Positions 5,535-6,937 of a DNA stretch of 6,937 bases are shown here, piece after piece (position 1 is the first letter of the stretch; each line of letters opens with the position of its first letter). The notes under the pieces were generated by a model. It saw only the letters and a list, made by a program, of their open reading frames with translations. It did not search any database and was not told the DNA's origin. Made by a program: the position numbers and the translations under genes. This stretch comes from an uncultured Methanobrevibacter sp. (GTDB lineage: Archaea; Methanobacteriota; Methanobacteria; Methanobacteriales; Methanobacteriaceae), in contig CAMODR010000064.1 of NCBI GenBank assembly GCA_946611495.1, positions 1-6,937 of the forward strand. The letters are read 5' to 3'.

Positions 5535-6413
5535 GTGATTGATGGAAAAACAAATATATTGGGAGTTATTGGAGACCCTATTGAGCATACATTCTCTCCG
5601 CCTATGCAAAATGCTGGCTTAGAGTATTTAGGATTAAACTATGTTTATCTTCCTTTTCATGTAAAGGAAAATAGACTATCTAAAGCGATAGAAGGTGCAA
5701 AAGGACTTGGAATCAAGGGTTTGAATGTAACTATTCCCCATAAGTCTAATGTGATTCCTTTTTTAGATGACATTGACCCTATTGCAAGTATGATCGGCGC
5801 GGTAAACACAATTAAGTTTGATTATGATGGTGATGAAGTATTTACTAAAGGATTCAATACTGATGCCTATGGATGTTTAAGGGCTATTGAAGAGAAAACA
5901 TCTGTTAAAGACAAAAAAGTTACAATAGTTGGTGCAGGAGGAGCATCAAGGGCAATTGCATTTCAGATGGCTTGCTCAGGCATTGAGGAATTGTCTATAT
6001 TAAACAGAAACTATCAAAAGGCCAAGTCACTTAAGGAAGAGTTAAGCTCCAATCTAAAAAATCAGGAATATGATTTTGATAATGTTAATGCTTATGAAAT
6101 GAATGACTTAAAAAGGGAATTAGACAGTTCTGATATCTTAATAGATACAACTCCTATTGGAATGTATCCTAATGTGAATGATAAGGCCATAGCAAGTGCA
6201 GATATGATGCATGAAGATTTGGTGGTTAATGATATTGTCTACACACCTATGGAAACTTCATTAATTAAAGAGGCTAAAAAGGCCAATGCTGAAGTGGTTT
6301 TTGGATATAAGATGTTACTCTATCAAGGCATTCGCAGCTTTGAAATATGGTTAGGCAAGGAAGCTCCTGTAAAGGTTATGGAAAAAGCTTTATTGGATGT
6401 TTTAGGTATTTAA
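5535..6413 (+). CDS. aroE: Shikimate dehydrogenase (NADP+)
   Basis: AroE reduces 3-dehydroshikimate to shikimate with NADPH in the chorismate pathway to aromatic amino acids. The 292-residue protein shows GDPIEHTFSPPMQNA (13-27) for substrate binding, and NVTIPHK (64-70), whose Lys70 is the catalytic lysine. GAVNT (88-92) and FNTDAYG (107-113), whose Asp110 pairs with the lysine, follow. The glycine-rich NADP loop GAGGASRA is at 133-140, with NRN at 157-159 after the next strand. ATPIGM-like TTPIGMYPN is at 205-213 and YQG at 263-265 near the end. Thr19 takes the place of the usual first Ser of the S-x-S pair that binds shikimate, a conservative change. The GTG start is set by a clear Shine-Dalgarno. 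The gene follows DUF2115 by 61 bp and ends before a T-rich block likely to stop transcription. Confidence 0.96.
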   Translation: MIDGKTNILGVIGDPIEHTFSPPMQNAGLEYLGLNYVYLPFHVKENRLSKAIEGAKGLGIKGLNVTIPHKSNVIPFLDDIDPIASMIGAVNTIKFDYDGDEVFTKGFNTDAYGCLRAIEEKTSVKDKKVTIVGAGGASRAIAFQMACSGIEELSILNRNYQKAKSLKEELSSNLKNQEYDFDNVNAYEMNDLKRELDSSDILIDTTPIGMYPNVNDKAIASADMMHEDLVVNDIVYTPMETSLIKEAKKANAEVVFGYKMLLYQGIRSFEIWLGKEAPVKVMEKALLDVLGI

Positions 6414-6442
6414 TTTAATTTATATTATTAATGTTATTTTCA

Positions 6443-6498
6443 TTTTTTTTTATTTTTTAATTAATTTATTTTTTAATTAATTACTTTTTAATTATTTA
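6443..6498 (+). terminator. T-rich terminator-like block after aroE, built of tandem repeats
   Basis: Starting 30 bases after the aroE stop there are runs of 9, 6, 6 and 5 T on the plus strand (6443-6451, 6453-6458, 6469-6474, 6485-6489). Archaeal transcription commonly ends at such T tracts without a hairpin. Two of the runs belong to an exact 15-bp repeat ATTTTTTAATTAATT at 6452-6466 and 6468-6482, and a looser third copy begins at 6483. The block separates aroE from the next gene. Confidence 0.6.
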
Positions 6499-6529
6499 TT
6501 ATTTAATTATAATTCTTTTATGTGGTTTT

Positions 6530-6937
6530 ATGGATTTGGACTTTTTATCAAATTTTGTAATTGAAAACGGGGAAGAAAAAGAGCTTGATGAGAAAAAGGA
6601 AATATTAAAGTTCTTAAAACAGATTGGAGTAGACAGTCGTTTTGTTTCTGTTTATCAGCAGGATAGTGGTGATGAGGATTCCATCAGGTTATACATAGAG
6701 AATTTAAGGTTTTCCAAGTTTTCCAAAAAGAGAATCAATCTTTTTAAGAAGTATTATCCTAATGTTGAAGTCGTAAGGTCTTCCCTTTTTCAAAAGATTT
6801 GTCAGAGAAGTTCAAAGACATTGGCAAATTCTTTAAATCCTAAGGATACTGTTCTCATTCCAAATATAAATGATGCCTATGCGGAACTTTTATACATTGT
6901 TTTAGAGCCTTATTCAAGGAAATATGGCATAGATTTT
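6530..6937 (+). CDS. Unrecognised protein, 5' part only
   Basis: An open frame of 136 residues begins at ATG 6530 and reads off the right edge without a stop. I do not recognise the family. The N-terminal 30 residues are acidic and charged (MDLDFLSNFV, then many Glu and Lys). A segment near 49-90 is basic and has the look of alternating strands and helices. Residues about 106-130 (DTVLIPNINDAYAELLYIVLEPY) look like a hydrophobic strand followed by a helix, as in an alpha/beta fold. Any catalytic part may lie outside the window. Codon use matches the neighbours, and the frame has no interruptions, which supports a real gene. There is no good Shine-Dalgarno; only TGTGG lies 4 bases before the start. 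It follows the T-rich block after aroE, so it probably has its own promoter in 6414-6529. Confidence 0.7.
   Translation, partial: MDLDFLSNFVIENGEEKELDEKKEILKFLKQIGVDSRFVSVYQQDSGDEDSIRLYIENLRFSKFSKKRINLFKKYYPNVEVVRSSLFQKICQRSSKTLANSLNPKDTVLIPNINDAYAELLYIVLEPYSRKYGIDF

Noticed and set aside
6520..6564. Short open frame from ATG 6520 upstream of the last gene
   Set aside because: It codes for only 14 residues, overlaps the real start in another frame and has no ribosome site.
1..6937. CRISPR array, insertion sequence, tRNA gene or horizontally acquired island
   Set aside because: No regularly spaced repeats with unique spacers, no transposase or terminal repeats, no tRNA-like cloverleaf with a T-loop signature, and base composition and codon use are uniform across genes.

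Overview
This window looks like chromosomal housekeeping DNA from a very AT-rich methanogenic archaeon, most likely a member of the Methanobacteriales such as Methanobrevibacter or a close relative. The evidence is a PIN-VirB11-KH ATPase of the archaeal PINA type, a stand-alone HisI, a DUF2115 protein (a family I know mainly from methanogens), archaeal-type AroE and HisRS, Shine-Dalgarno sites of the GGTGAT/GGAGA kind, two GTG starts, and spacers made almost only of A and T. Genus is an inference; nothing here proves it.

Minus strand, read from about 4541 down to 1: hisS (histidyl-tRNA synthetase), hisI (phosphoribosyl-AMP cyclohydrolase), a large PIN/ATPase/KH protein, and the 5' part of a xylose-isomerase-like TIM-barrel gene that runs off the left edge. 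Spacers of 134, 168 and 71 bp separate them. No clear T-rich terminator is seen on this strand between the genes, so partial co-transcription is possible, although the first two spacers could hold their own promoters.

Plus strand, from 4925 to the right edge: a DUF2115 protein, aroE (shikimate dehydrogenase), a T-rich terminator-like block, and the 5' part of a gene I do not recognise. A 383-bp divergent spacer (4542-4924) separates the two gene sets. It holds two kinds of direct repeat, and one of them duplicates a TATA-like element with a palindrome just upstream of it, facing hisS.

Functionally, hisS and hisI link histidine synthesis with histidine charging, aroE belongs to aromatic amino-acid synthesis, and the PINA-like ATPase is a nucleic-acid remodelling protein (its Sulfolobus relative is reported to move Holliday junctions). 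I see no mobile element, CRISPR array, RNA gene or defence system. The points most worth a second look are the repeated promoter-like unit before hisS, a 13-bp inverted repeat framing a purine-rich leader before the ATPase gene, the low-complexity tail of that ATPase, and the unidentified gene at the right edge.
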